Source: an uncultured Bacteroidota bacterium
GTDB taxonomy: Bacteria > Bacteroidota > Bacteroidia > Bacteroidales > VadinHA17
DNA length: 64,000 nt
NCBI GenBank assembly: GCA_903824785.1
Contig: CAIJYD010000081.1
Location: 1-64,000, forward strand
Reading direction: 5' to 3'
Program-made: the position numbers and the translations under genes
The notes under the pieces: generated by a model
What the model was told of the DNA's origin: nothing
The model's database searches: none
Seen by the model: only the letters and a program-made list of their open reading frames with translations
Shown here: positions 18,190-26,524 of the stretch, piece by piece
Layout: each line of letters opens with the position of its first letter
Position numbering within the stretch: the first letter of the stretch is position 1

Positions 18190-21165
18190 TCATTCCCGTT
18201 CACGAAGATAGAAAAGCCAACCTTTTCCGGGTTCAACGGGTATCGGATCACCGGAGTTAAAAACTGCTTTATGCTGAAAATCTTTTATTTCGGGAGCTAT
18301 TAGTATTGCTTTCCCTGCATCCATTCCAAGAGCCTTCCAGTCAAACTGAAAAGAGAAATCCACCGGTTTTTCAGCCCAGCTTGCAACAGAGATGAGGGAA
18401 TTTTTCTCCTTCTGATATATTGTTGCATGAATATCCTTATTGTTTGTACTTAAAGGACAATTTTTATCCCAGTATCCTTTCATTGCTGACGATTCAATAC
18501 CGAATTCGTCCCATATTTTCCAGACAGGCCGGGGGTCGCAAAGCACACCTTCAGTTGTCCACGGATGCCTAACAGTCATTCCATAAACCATGCCCCTCCA
18601 TCGGTTTCCTCCACCCTGAAGCATGTCGCCCATTAACCCGAAAGGGATACCAGACACCTCAACAAACCAGTTTTCAGGCGGCATTTTATCGTACTGGAAA
18701 CTCTCGCCGAACCATATTTTATCGATAAAAGGAAAATACTCTGCATATTGGTTGGCAGGGCCTTTTGAAAATCCAGTATTGGAATGAAGGTCGAGCAGGC
18801 AGCCGGGTTTTTCGCTGTCAAGCACTTTTCTTATCCGCTTCACTGTTCGCCTGTCGTATGTCACATCATCGAGATAGAGTCCGTCAATGTCAACATTCTT
18901 TACCAGCCATCGGAGCCCTTCGATGTAATAGTTGTACCAGCGGGAATCACCCGGGGCATTAACTATGGATGCATCAGCACTTTTATCGGGAAAGTGCTGG
19001 TACCATTGCGGATGGTAACCGTCGATCAGGTGCTCGCGCAACCATGGGAACCCACCACCGTTTCCGTTGCCGAGTATCTCATCGCCAAGGCTTCGCAGTG
19101 CCCATATCTCTGTAGTATAGTTTGTAAGCTCTCGGATGGTATAATAAATTTTCACCTTTTGTCCTTTATCATGCATCCTCTTTACAAACCATTTCATTGA
19201 GTCAACTGCAATAAAAGGATAGTTGATATGAGGGTTGTAATTGTTGGCATGGTGCAGGTTAACTATCTTTACACCGCAAGAGAGGTCGGCATCAGAAGGC
19301 ATTGGGTTTCCTCCGTTATGGTAATACCTGTCGGTAAACTGACTGCGATAGTTTATTTTCTTTACCGGAGTAATAAGCATGGACCATTCGAAATCAATTT
19401 TATCACCTGATTTCATCTCCCTCTTTCCGGAGAAAGCCACAGCTTTTGTTTCGCCACTCTCTTTCTCAATACTGAAGCCCCCATTGTCATTATTGAACCA
19501 TGAGGGCGGAGGAGCCGGCTGATAAAGATTCATCAGCGGACCATTATAAGTGCCTCCTCTCAGTTCACACCAGATACCCGCATCGCCATTGCCAACCCAG
19601 AAACTGTCGTAGGGACCTTTCCATTTTGACCGGTGCGACTCAGGTACAACGGTGCCGGGTAAACCCATACCCACCATATATTGGGCTATTCCACCTGAAA
19701 ATGGTATTTCGAGTCTAATATCTTTCAGGTTAATATCAGAAAGAGCCCTGATTTGTATTTTATAGTTGATAAAACCGTCTGATTCAATAATCCCAACTCC
19801 ATTGATTTCCATCTTCTCTGAATGGCTTTTCCAGGCTCCGCTCAATGCACCCGGTTCATTTTTCAATAAGGTTACATCCTCAGGAAGCGAAAACTGTTCA
19901 ATCCCGGATTCAGATTCTACAACAAAAGAGAGAGGACGTGCCAGGATCTCATTGCCCGAGACCTGAATTGAACCAGGCATTCCTCCGGCATCCATTACCA
20001 GCTTTTTATCAGTAAGCCGGTAAATGTTATTACCCATAAATTCAATAGCTTCATAAGGGCTGGTTGGGTTATCGTCAATACCCAAAGTTGAATTCAGCCA
20101 GCGAAGACGGGAGTGGCGCCAGGGTTCTCCATCGCCACGGTCAGCTAAAACCCTGTCAGCTATTTTCAGGATAACCTCTACCATCTGCGGGTTGCCATTT
20201 TCAGGCTTTACAGTAACAACTCCCCTGTAGCTTCCTGAAGGGATCTTTTCAGGGATATCTATTCCGATCCAGAGAGGCTGAACCGCCCCTTTTACAATAT
20301 CTACCCTTTTTTCGAAAGGTTGTCCGTAAGGCCCTGTTCCACCTGTGTTAAAACAGGTAAGAGAAAAGGCAGGTATTACGGAACCTTTACCTTTGAGATC
20401 CGAAAATTCGACTTTCACGTTTTCCAGACTTTTCTTCGCGGCGTAAACCCCGATCTGAAAAGCAAAATATTCGTTCTTCATCGCTTCGCAGTTAAAGAGA
20501 GCCGACGGACCTTTTTCAACCCACCTCAGAGGTATTTCATCTTTCATCCTGACAGGAAAAATCCTCTCTTCCGGGAAAATGAGGTAGTCGTTTTTAAATT
20601 TCGACAGAAAAACCTTTTTCTCTGAAGAGAGAGGTATAACTTCCATCGGATAAAAAGAGTCAAAAGCCGAGCGTGATTGAAATCCTTTCAGCTTTGCCAC
20701 AAAATAACTGCTGAATTTCGAAGCATTTCCCATCTGGTTCCTGTTTACCCATGTCCCGGATGGAGATTTTTCAGGTTTAAGATAATCCTTACCATAAAAC
20801 CCCCAATCCTCCTGAACTTCAAAAGGAAGGTAATAGAAATAGTAGGTTCCGGCCTTTTTAACCGGACCGATAGCTAACCGGCATCTTTCATTGTTAACAG
20901 AATAACGGTAAATATTCTGAATGGTGTCTCCGGTTGCTGCCTCCACAATTATAAACCTTTTATTTTCAGGATTTTTATCATGCCTCCGCCATAAAAGGTC
21001 AACAATAGCAATATCAGTTGCTTTTGAAATTTCGAGTACTGCTCGGTGGTTTCCGAAAGATTCCGGCCATAGAGATAGAGGAACAGAGTAATCCGGACTT
21101 GTAGTGCTTTTGCAATAACCAGTTACAGTTATCCAAAAGAAAAGAAAGGAATATAATATTTTCAT
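18190..21165 (-). CDS. Large secreted GH123-N/DUF6067-like glycosidase-like protein, copy 1
   Basis: A 991-residue secreted protein with signal MKILYSFLFFWITVTGYC. The N-terminal 400 residues are beta-sandwich-like; a TIM-barrel region follows, with NLHHANNYNPHINYPF, DIDGLYLDDVTYDRRTVKRIRKVLD and EVSGIPFGLMGDMLQGGGNRWRG (two adjacent motifs, given as landmarks). The D-D-V-x-Y-D-R segment likely carries catalytic Asp residues. It shares these landmarks with the 873-residue protein at 49560-52181. The closest description I can give is the GH123 N-terminal/DUF6067 group; GH123 enzymes are beta-N-acetylgalactosaminidases, but activity here is unproven. Copy 1 has an extra N-terminal beta-domain of about 200 residues compared with copy 2. 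Confidence 0.6.
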   Translation of the reverse strand: MKILYSFLFFWITVTGYCKSTTSPDYSVPLSLWPESFGNHRAVLEISKATDIAIVDLLWRRHDKNPENKRFIIVEAATGDTIQNIYRYSVNNERCRLAIGPVKKAGTYYFYYLPFEVQEDWGFYGKDYLKPEKSPSGTWVNRNQMGNASKFSSYFVAKLKGFQSRSAFDSFYPMEVIPLSSEKKVFLSKFKNDYLIFPEERIFPVRMKDEIPLRWVEKGPSALFNCEAMKNEYFAFQIGVYAAKKSLENVKVEFSDLKGKGSVIPAFSLTCFNTGGTGPYGQPFEKRVDIVKGAVQPLWIGIDIPEKIPSGSYRGVVTVKPENGNPQMVEVILKIADRVLADRGDGEPWRHSRLRWLNSTLGIDDNPTSPYEAIEFMGNNIYRLTDKKLVMDAGGMPGSIQVSGNEILARPLSFVVESESGIEQFSLPEDVTLLKNEPGALSGAWKSHSEKMEINGVGIIESDGFINYKIQIRALSDINLKDIRLEIPFSGGIAQYMVGMGLPGTVVPESHRSKWKGPYDSFWVGNGDAGIWCELRGGTYNGPLMNLYQPAPPPSWFNNDNGGFSIEKESGETKAVAFSGKREMKSGDKIDFEWSMLITPVKKINYRSQFTDRYYHNGGNPMPSDADLSCGVKIVNLHHANNYNPHINYPFIAVDSMKWFVKRMHDKGQKVKIYYTIRELTNYTTEIWALRSLGDEILGNGNGGGFPWLREHLIDGYHPQWYQHFPDKSADASIVNAPGDSRWYNYYIEGLRWLVKNVDIDGLYLDDVTYDRRTVKRIRKVLDSEKPGCLLDLHSNTGFSKGPANQYAEYFPFIDKIWFGESFQYDKMPPENWFVEVSGIPFGLMGDMLQGGGNRWRGMVYGMTVRHPWTTEGVLCDPRPVWKIWDEFGIESSAMKGYWDKNCPLSTNNKDIHATIYQKEKNSLISVASWAEKPVDFSFQFDWKALGMDAGKAILIAPEIKDFQHKAVFNSGDPIPVEPGKGWLFYLRERE

Positions 21166-21273
21166 CAGTCTGATTTTTCAACTTTAAAAATACAACTTTC
21201 CGGATGAAAAACAGAGTACATAATTTTTTAGTAATTGAATATTCTATGATTAATTTAAATAAACCAGTTTTAT

Positions 21274-22593
21274 TCAGAAACAAAGATCAATGAACTTATG
21301 AGTGTAGTCAACCATAAAGAGTGGAAGATTTATAAAACCCTGATCTTTATGAATGTTACGCAATGAAAATCGCAGGCTAAGATCAGGTGCAAAATGTTTT
21401 CGATAAATTGAAAGGCTCCTGCTTTTTATATTTTCATCTGATTTCACTTCAATAGGAATGATTCGATTCTGGTATTGGACAAGAAAATCCACCTCCGCCA
21501 TATTACCTGAACGCCAGTAGCGTGGGGATACCTCAAATTGCCTGAGTAGCCCAGTCAGAATATAATTTTCAGCCAGTGCTCCTTTGAACTCTGTTAAAAG
21601 GAGATTACTCTCTCCATACATCATTGGATCCAGATGAGATAATCTTCTGAGCAACCCAACATCCTGCATATAAACCTTGAAAGAAGTTAAGTCGTCATAA
21701 GCTGAAAGCGGAATGGCAGGTTTATCCGTAGCATATATTTTGCTGACAAGGCCTGCATTTACAAGCCAGTTAAGGGCATCCTCATACTCTCTTGCACGAG
21801 CACCGGTTTTTATGGTCTGGTAAATAAATTTTTTATTCTCCTTTGCTAATTGCGAAGGCAATGAGGCCCAAATATGAAAGATTTTCTGGATGTCTTTATT
21901 CTCTGCATGTTTTGAAAAATCAAGATTATAAGCGTTCAGAATACTTTGCAATACTGTTTGTGTTCTCCCGGTATCACGTTGTCCAAGAAGTGCAATAACG
22001 GCTTCAGGCATACCTCCTGAAATAAAATACATTTTCAGTTTTTCTTTTAAAGGCACGAAAAATATATCGGGTATTGCCTCTAATTTTTCGAGTTGATCAA
22101 TGTAAGAGAATAAGGCAGGATCGGCTATTGCAAGAAATTCCGAGAAGGAGAGAGGATACATATTCAGAAAGTCAACTTTGCCTACAGGAAAGGATGCGCC
22201 TCTGGCCATAGTAACTCCAAGCAAGGAGCCCGCACAGGCAATTTTGTATTCAGGTAGATCTTCAGCAAAATACTTCAGAGCATTAAGTGCATCTGTACAC
22301 TCCTGTATCTCATCGAAGATAATCAATGTATGCTTTGGATCAATGGGCTTTGTATTTACCATTGCCAGATTAATGATAATTTCATGAGGGTCTTTGGAAT
22401 GGGAAAAAAATTGTTTTAATGCAGGCTGTTTCTCAAAATTGAAATAGGCTACATTTTTAAAATATAGTTGGCCAAATTTTTTTAGTACCCATGTTTTTCC
22501 CACCTGTCTGGCACCCTGCAGGATAAGTGGTTTGCTGCAGGAGTTTTGATTCCATTCAGCCAATTGGGATAAAATGTTTCGGTTTATTTGCAT
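21274..22593 (-). CDS. AAA+ ATPase with DUF4143 domain
   Basis: A 439-residue protein with an N-terminal AAA_14 P-loop domain (Walker A GARQVGKT at residues 27-34, Walker B LIIFDEIQE near 92) and a C-terminal DUF4143 domain, including EVDFLV and IPIEVKS, a restriction-nuclease-like D...E-x-K signature. The family is widespread and often present as many scattered copies; its role is poorly known. It does not fit the carbohydrate theme and sits alone between two metabolic units, with its own promoter-like sequence upstream, so it may be an inserted accessory gene. Confidence 0.9.
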   Translation of the reverse strand: MQINRNILSQLAEWNQNSCSKPLILQGARQVGKTWVLKKFGQLYFKNVAYFNFEKQPALKQFFSHSKDPHEIIINLAMVNTKPIDPKHTLIIFDEIQECTDALNALKYFAEDLPEYKIACAGSLLGVTMARGASFPVGKVDFLNMYPLSFSEFLAIADPALFSYIDQLEKLEAIPDIFFVPLKEKLKMYFISGGMPEAVIALLGQRDTGRTQTVLQSILNAYNLDFSKHAENKDIQKIFHIWASLPSQLAKENKKFIYQTIKTGARAREYEDALNWLVNAGLVSKIYATDKPAIPLSAYDDLTSFKVYMQDVGLLRRLSHLDPMMYGESNLLLTEFKGALAENYILTGLLRQFEVSPRYWRSGNMAEVDFLVQYQNRIIPIEVKSDENIKSRSLSIYRKHFAPDLSLRFSLRNIHKDQGFINLPLFMVDYTHKFIDLCF

Positions 22594-22653
22594 TAATCAC
22601 ACTTTAAGTGCCTTTTTTGTGATATACTTCACATAATTGGTATTTATTACAGG

Positions 22654-22684
22654 CAAAGTTAGTATAAATTTAATACTTTGAAAC
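22654..22684 (-). promoter_or_regulatory. Candidate promoter of the AAA+/DUF4143 gene
   Basis: On the minus strand TAACTTTG (22661 to 22654) matches the -7 consensus. TTTC, within GTTTCAAAG, lies 18 bases upstream, one mismatch and one base short of the TTTG-N19 consensus. The start codon is about 60 bases downstream. Confidence 0.45.
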
Positions 22685-22766
22685 TATGAATATTGACCTC
22701 AAACACCAATTATTAATATTTACTTACAACAGCCAGTCCAAAAAAGTTGTCGTCAAATATTATATT

Positions 22767-23789
22767 CTACATGAAACTTCTGGCGGTTTCAATCATCATT
22801 TTCAGATTCTGCGATGGAGTTGTCGGAGGAATGGCACATCCGGCATTCAGGATAAAACGATTTGAATTCTTATATAATTCCAAAAGTTCCAGTGTCTTAT
22901 TCCTGACATCATCTACCGTTCCCAATGCCAGCACTCCGCTCGGATCGACGTTGCCAATAAAGGTAACCGAATCGTGAAGTAGATCGTAAACTTTTGCAAT
23001 GTCGGTTTTATAATCGAGCTCAAGGGCATCAGCACCTGTCAGCATCATATGTTCAAGGATGACATCGGTATTTCCGCAAATGTGCAGGGCATAAGGCACT
23101 CCCTCCTTATGTGCCACCTCTACTATCCTTTTTGAATAGGGCATTGCATACTTCAGATACATCTCGGCAGAGATCATCTCAGGTCCGGCAGGGCTGTCTC
23201 CGTTTGAAACCATGTCGCATCCTGTCTGTGACATAAGCTTAACAAACTGAGATGAAGCATCAGTACAATATTCCAGGAGAAAACTGAGCTCCTCTTCTGT
23301 TCCCATCATTAAATCGAGCATCCAGGGTTGAGCACCACGCATCATGCTGGCTAATGAAAAAGGGGCCTGATCGCAATTACCACGGATAAATAAATCATTT
23401 TTATAATACTCTTTCAGCAGGCTTACAGCTTCAAGCCAGACCTGAATATATTTATAATCCTCTACCTTTGCAGGCTTAAGTTTAAAAACATCCTCCAGAT
23501 TAACAACATTCCCGTCATGTGAACGGGCAGCATCATCTACCGGAAAATCTACATGTACACCTACAGCTCCTGCAAGTGTAACAGTATCAATATCAACAAG
23601 TATACCATCGAAATGATATTTTTCGACAGATGAAATAAATGTTTCTGCAATTACCTTCGGGCTGTTACGGTACTGTTCCATAGTTACACCATGCTCACGG
23701 GCTGCTAACATAAAATTATGGAGCATCACGGGAATTTTATCAGGTTTCTCACCATTTAATACTGCCTTGATTCTTTCGTATCCGTTCAT
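22767..23789 (-). CDS. URO-D/MtaA-like family protein (H-x-C...C type)
   Basis: A 340-residue PF01208 protein and the most MtaA/CmuA-like of the five in this window. The zinc ligands expected for methylcobamide:thiol methyltransferases are all visible: H236 and C238 in ALHICGN, and C318 in LNAGCAIPP. Such enzymes move a methyl group between a corrinoid protein and a thiol such as coenzyme M. No corrinoid-binding protein gene is seen here, so partner and substrate are unknown. It follows another URO-D-like gene of a different ligand type, separated by a heptamer repeat that ends 5 bases before the start codon. Confidence 0.8.
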   Translation of the reverse strand: MNGYERIKAVLNGEKPDKIPVMLHNFMLAAREHGVTMEQYRNSPKVIAETFISSVEKYHFDGILVDIDTVTLAGAVGVHVDFPVDDAARSHDGNVVNLEDVFKLKPAKVEDYKYIQVWLEAVSLLKEYYKNDLFIRGNCDQAPFSLASMMRGAQPWMLDLMMGTEEELSFLLEYCTDASSQFVKLMSQTGCDMVSNGDSPAGPEMISAEMYLKYAMPYSKRIVEVAHKEGVPYALHICGNTDVILEHMMLTGADALELDYKTDIAKVYDLLHDSVTFIGNVDPSGVLALGTVDDVRNKTLELLELYKNSNRFILNAGCAIPPTTPSQNLKMMIETARSFM

Positions 23790-23794
23790 AGTTA

Positions 23795-23841
23795 TAATGG
23801 TTAATGGTTAATGGTTAATGGTTAATGGTTAATGGTTAATG
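23795..23841. repeat. Tandem TTAATGG heptamer repeat
   Basis: Five perfect TTAATGG units (23801-23835) are flanked by partial units, giving about 6.7 copies. The array fills the gap between two URO-D-like genes and ends 5 bases upstream of the start codon of the second. On the coding strand it reads CCATTAA repeated, which places a TAA stop in all three frames. Confidence 0.95.
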
Positions 23842-23851
23842 AAAAGGAATC

Positions 23852-24958
23852 TTAATTGTATTTTCCGAATTCTTTTACAAGTTCTGAGACACGTTTTACA
23901 CGGCTTTCGAGACCATCGGGAGGCACCTGGTCGGCAACTCCCAGGACGAACCGCGGTTTGGTGACCATAATTGAAAGAAGGTATCTGACATGTCTTTCAA
24001 ATTCCTCTTCGTCTACGCAATCTGTAAAGTACGACCCCGGGATGCCTCCCCAGATTATACTTTCTGAATCGCCTGCAGTAGCTGCGAGATCCTCAAATTT
24101 CATATCACCCACAGGGTATGGAGTAAGTGCTTCAAGTACCGAAAATCCGACAGCAGCTTCATCATGAAGCAATCCGCCTAATGTGCCATCAATATGAATA
24201 AAGGAGTATTTTCCTGCTGCTTTGATCTTACCTGTCCACTCTTTCTGATAATCATACATATAGAGGTTGAAAAGTTCCGGTCCAACCATTTCAGAAGAGA
24301 GGTTCTCAGGGATCATCAATACTTCAGCGGGGCTGTCAACAGCTATCTGAGCAGCCTTATCAAATGCAGTTTTCATTGTATCGAGCAAATCTTTGAACTC
24401 ATCAGGGGTGGTCAACGCTGCCATTGTAACTGCCATAACACCGGCTTCAAGAGCCATCAGGTGCATAAACGGGCTTTTAGGCAGATAACAGAGTACGACA
24501 CCCTGATCGCCAACCTGATTCCTGCGAAGTTCTGCAATATGATAATCAGGTTCAAAACGGGTATTCTGATAAATAAACTTCAGAACCGGAATGTCTTCTT
24601 CTGTTTTCATGAAGTGTTCAACGGGTGCCTCTGAAAATGAGGTCGGGATATATTCCCAGCATTCCCGCACTGAACCAACAGGGGTAACTATTTCTTTAAA
24701 GCGCTTCGCACCTTCATTCCATTCACGCACTTCGCAATGATCAGTAAACTGCCTGTACGGAAAGTAACCCTGAAGATAAAACCCAACTCCCAAATCACGA
24801 TGCCACTTAATATAGTCGTCTGATAAGATAAAATCCTTTGGTTTCAGCCCCCTTTTTATCAAAGAATTTGCCCAATAATCCAGATCCCCGAACCAGGGAA
24901 CCTGATCGGGTGTTTCTCCTTTCAGAAGCGAGAAGATTCTTTCGCGGTGGGTCATCAT
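23852..24958 (-). CDS. URO-D-like family protein (H-x-D...D type)
   Basis: A 368-residue PF01208-like protein. At the metal-site position it has H255-I-D257 in FIHIDG, and D343 in LGVADQVPP where MtaA has Cys, so the thiolate ligands are replaced by carboxylates. This suggests loss of zinc-thiolate methyl transfer and perhaps another metal or reaction. The opening RERIFSLLKGETPDQVPWFGD is the usual start of this group. It lies 9 bases after the sugar porter gene and 62 bases before another URO-D-like gene, forming a three-gene unit transporter/URO-D/URO-D. Confidence 0.7.
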   Translation of the reverse strand: MMTHRERIFSLLKGETPDQVPWFGDLDYWANSLIKRGLKPKDFILSDDYIKWHRDLGVGFYLQGYFPYRQFTDHCEVREWNEGAKRFKEIVTPVGSVRECWEYIPTSFSEAPVEHFMKTEEDIPVLKFIYQNTRFEPDYHIAELRRNQVGDQGVVLCYLPKSPFMHLMALEAGVMAVTMAALTTPDEFKDLLDTMKTAFDKAAQIAVDSPAEVLMIPENLSSEMVGPELFNLYMYDYQKEWTGKIKAAGKYSFIHIDGTLGGLLHDEAAVGFSVLEALTPYPVGDMKFEDLAATAGDSESIIWGGIPGSYFTDCVDEEEFERHVRYLLSIMVTKPRFVLGVADQVPPDGLESRVKRVSELVKEFGKYN

Positions 24959-24967
24959 TAAGAATGG

Positions 24968-26320
24968 TTAATAAAGTACTTCCTTTTCGATTTGTTCAAG
25001 TGTCTTTCCCTTGGTTTCAATTAAATATTTGTTCACATAAAGAAATCCGATGAAAGTAAAGGCCGAGAAGAAGAGAAAGGCATAACTCATTCCAGCCTGC
25101 TGAGCTGCCTGAGTGGTTCCAAAAAATCCGACCACAACAGGAAAGAAAAAGTTAAGAGAAGCATTAACCACCCAATTTGCGGAAGAGCCGGCTGAAGCAC
25201 CTCTTGCTCTGATAATATTCGGGAACATCTCAGATAATAAAACCCAGATTACTACTCCCATTGATGAGGCAAAGAAGGCAATATATGCAACCAGCAATGC
25301 CACTAACCAGTAACCGGAAATATTTCCGGTAAGCAGTCCATATCCGAATAATCCAAGCACTATCACCATCCCAAGCTGCCCTGTCAGCAATAATTTTTTC
25401 CGCCCGATCTTGTCAATGACAGCCATGGCAATGAGGGTGAAAATCAAATTTGTAACACCAAGTATAACACTCTGCAACATTGAAGTATCGCTTGAAAATC
25501 CGGCGATACTGAATATCTGTGCGGAATAATAGAAAACAACTCCGATGCCTGTAAGCTGACTGAATATCCCTACAAATATCCCGATGAATATAATTTTCCT
25601 GTATGGTCTTTTGAAAAGGTTTATTCTTTTGGCTAAGATCTCAGCATTAATAGATTCCTGGATCTCCAGAAGTGTCTGATCTGTATCTATCTCATGAGAT
25701 GACAGATCTTCGATATTTTTCTTCGCTTCTTCTATCCTGCCCTTTTTCACCAGCCATCTGGGACTTTGTCTGATAACGAGAAGCATCAGGAAAAATGCAA
25801 TGGCAGGAAGAGCACCACTGAAAAGCATCCATCGCCAGTTCTGGTCGCCGATGTTAAGAAGCAGATAATTGGTTACCAGTGATAACAGGATCCCCACTAC
25901 AATAGCCAATTGGAATGTTGAAGCCAGAACACCCCTGTGTTTTGGAGGAGATATCTCGGAAATATAGACAGGACAAAGGACAGATGCACCACCGATTGCC
26001 AGACCACCAATAAACCTGAAAAGTATGAAGACATTTATGCTCCCTGCCAACCCACATCCTACTGAAGATGCAAAAAACAGAACTGCCAGTATCTGGAGCA
26101 GCCTTTGTGCTCCATAAGTATCACCCGGCTTACCAATAAGAATGGTGCCAAAAATACATCCGACAAGAGCCGAACTGACTGTCCATCCCTGTATTGCCGG
26201 AGTAAGGCTAAAGTGCCTGACCAGATCGAGCATTGCCCCGTTTATGATTACCGTATCGTAGCCAAACAACAGGCCGCCCAAAGCGGAGGCGATTGTGCAT
26301 CTAATAAGTATTTTATTCAT
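24968..26320 (-). CDS. Sugar porter family MFS transporter
   Basis: A 450-residue, 12-helix inner-membrane protein of the sugar porter (SP) family. Visible signatures are GGLLFGYDTVIINGA in helix 1, RQSPRWLVKKGR (PESPRWL variant with R-Q in place of P-E) after helix 6, DKIGRKKLLLTG, and the C-terminal ETKGKTLEQIE. Homologues such as XylE and GalP import pentoses or hexoses by proton symport. It is the first gene of the unit with two URO-D-like genes, which suggests it imports their substrate or the sugar released by them. Confidence 0.9.
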   Translation of the reverse strand: MNKILIRCTIASALGGLLFGYDTVIINGAMLDLVRHFSLTPAIQGWTVSSALVGCIFGTILIGKPGDTYGAQRLLQILAVLFFASSVGCGLAGSINVFILFRFIGGLAIGGASVLCPVYISEISPPKHRGVLASTFQLAIVVGILLSLVTNYLLLNIGDQNWRWMLFSGALPAIAFFLMLLVIRQSPRWLVKKGRIEEAKKNIEDLSSHEIDTDQTLLEIQESINAEILAKRINLFKRPYRKIIFIGIFVGIFSQLTGIGVVFYYSAQIFSIAGFSSDTSMLQSVILGVTNLIFTLIAMAVIDKIGRKKLLLTGQLGMVIVLGLFGYGLLTGNISGYWLVALLVAYIAFFASSMGVVIWVLLSEMFPNIIRARGASAGSSANWVVNASLNFFFPVVVGFFGTTQAAQQAGMSYAFLFFSAFTFIGFLYVNKYLIETKGKTLEQIEKEVLY

Positions 26321-26524
26321 AATTAAACTATTACACTATAAATGGTTCGTAAAATATTTCTCTGGTTCATGTTTCAACTTATAAATCCTTCCGGTACTGC
26401 TGTATTGTAATGCCGGAAGAAACTTAACCCTGTTTTCAGGTAAAAATAGCCAATAAACCCAAATTATGGCCCTAATAAATAGAATTATATTTACATTTAT
26501 AATCAGAACCTAATTTAATGAGCC

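Noticed and set aside
21274..22593. AAA+/DUF4143 protein as part of a defence island or toxin system
   Set aside because: No partner toxin, nuclease or other defence gene is next to it. The family is common and often orphan.
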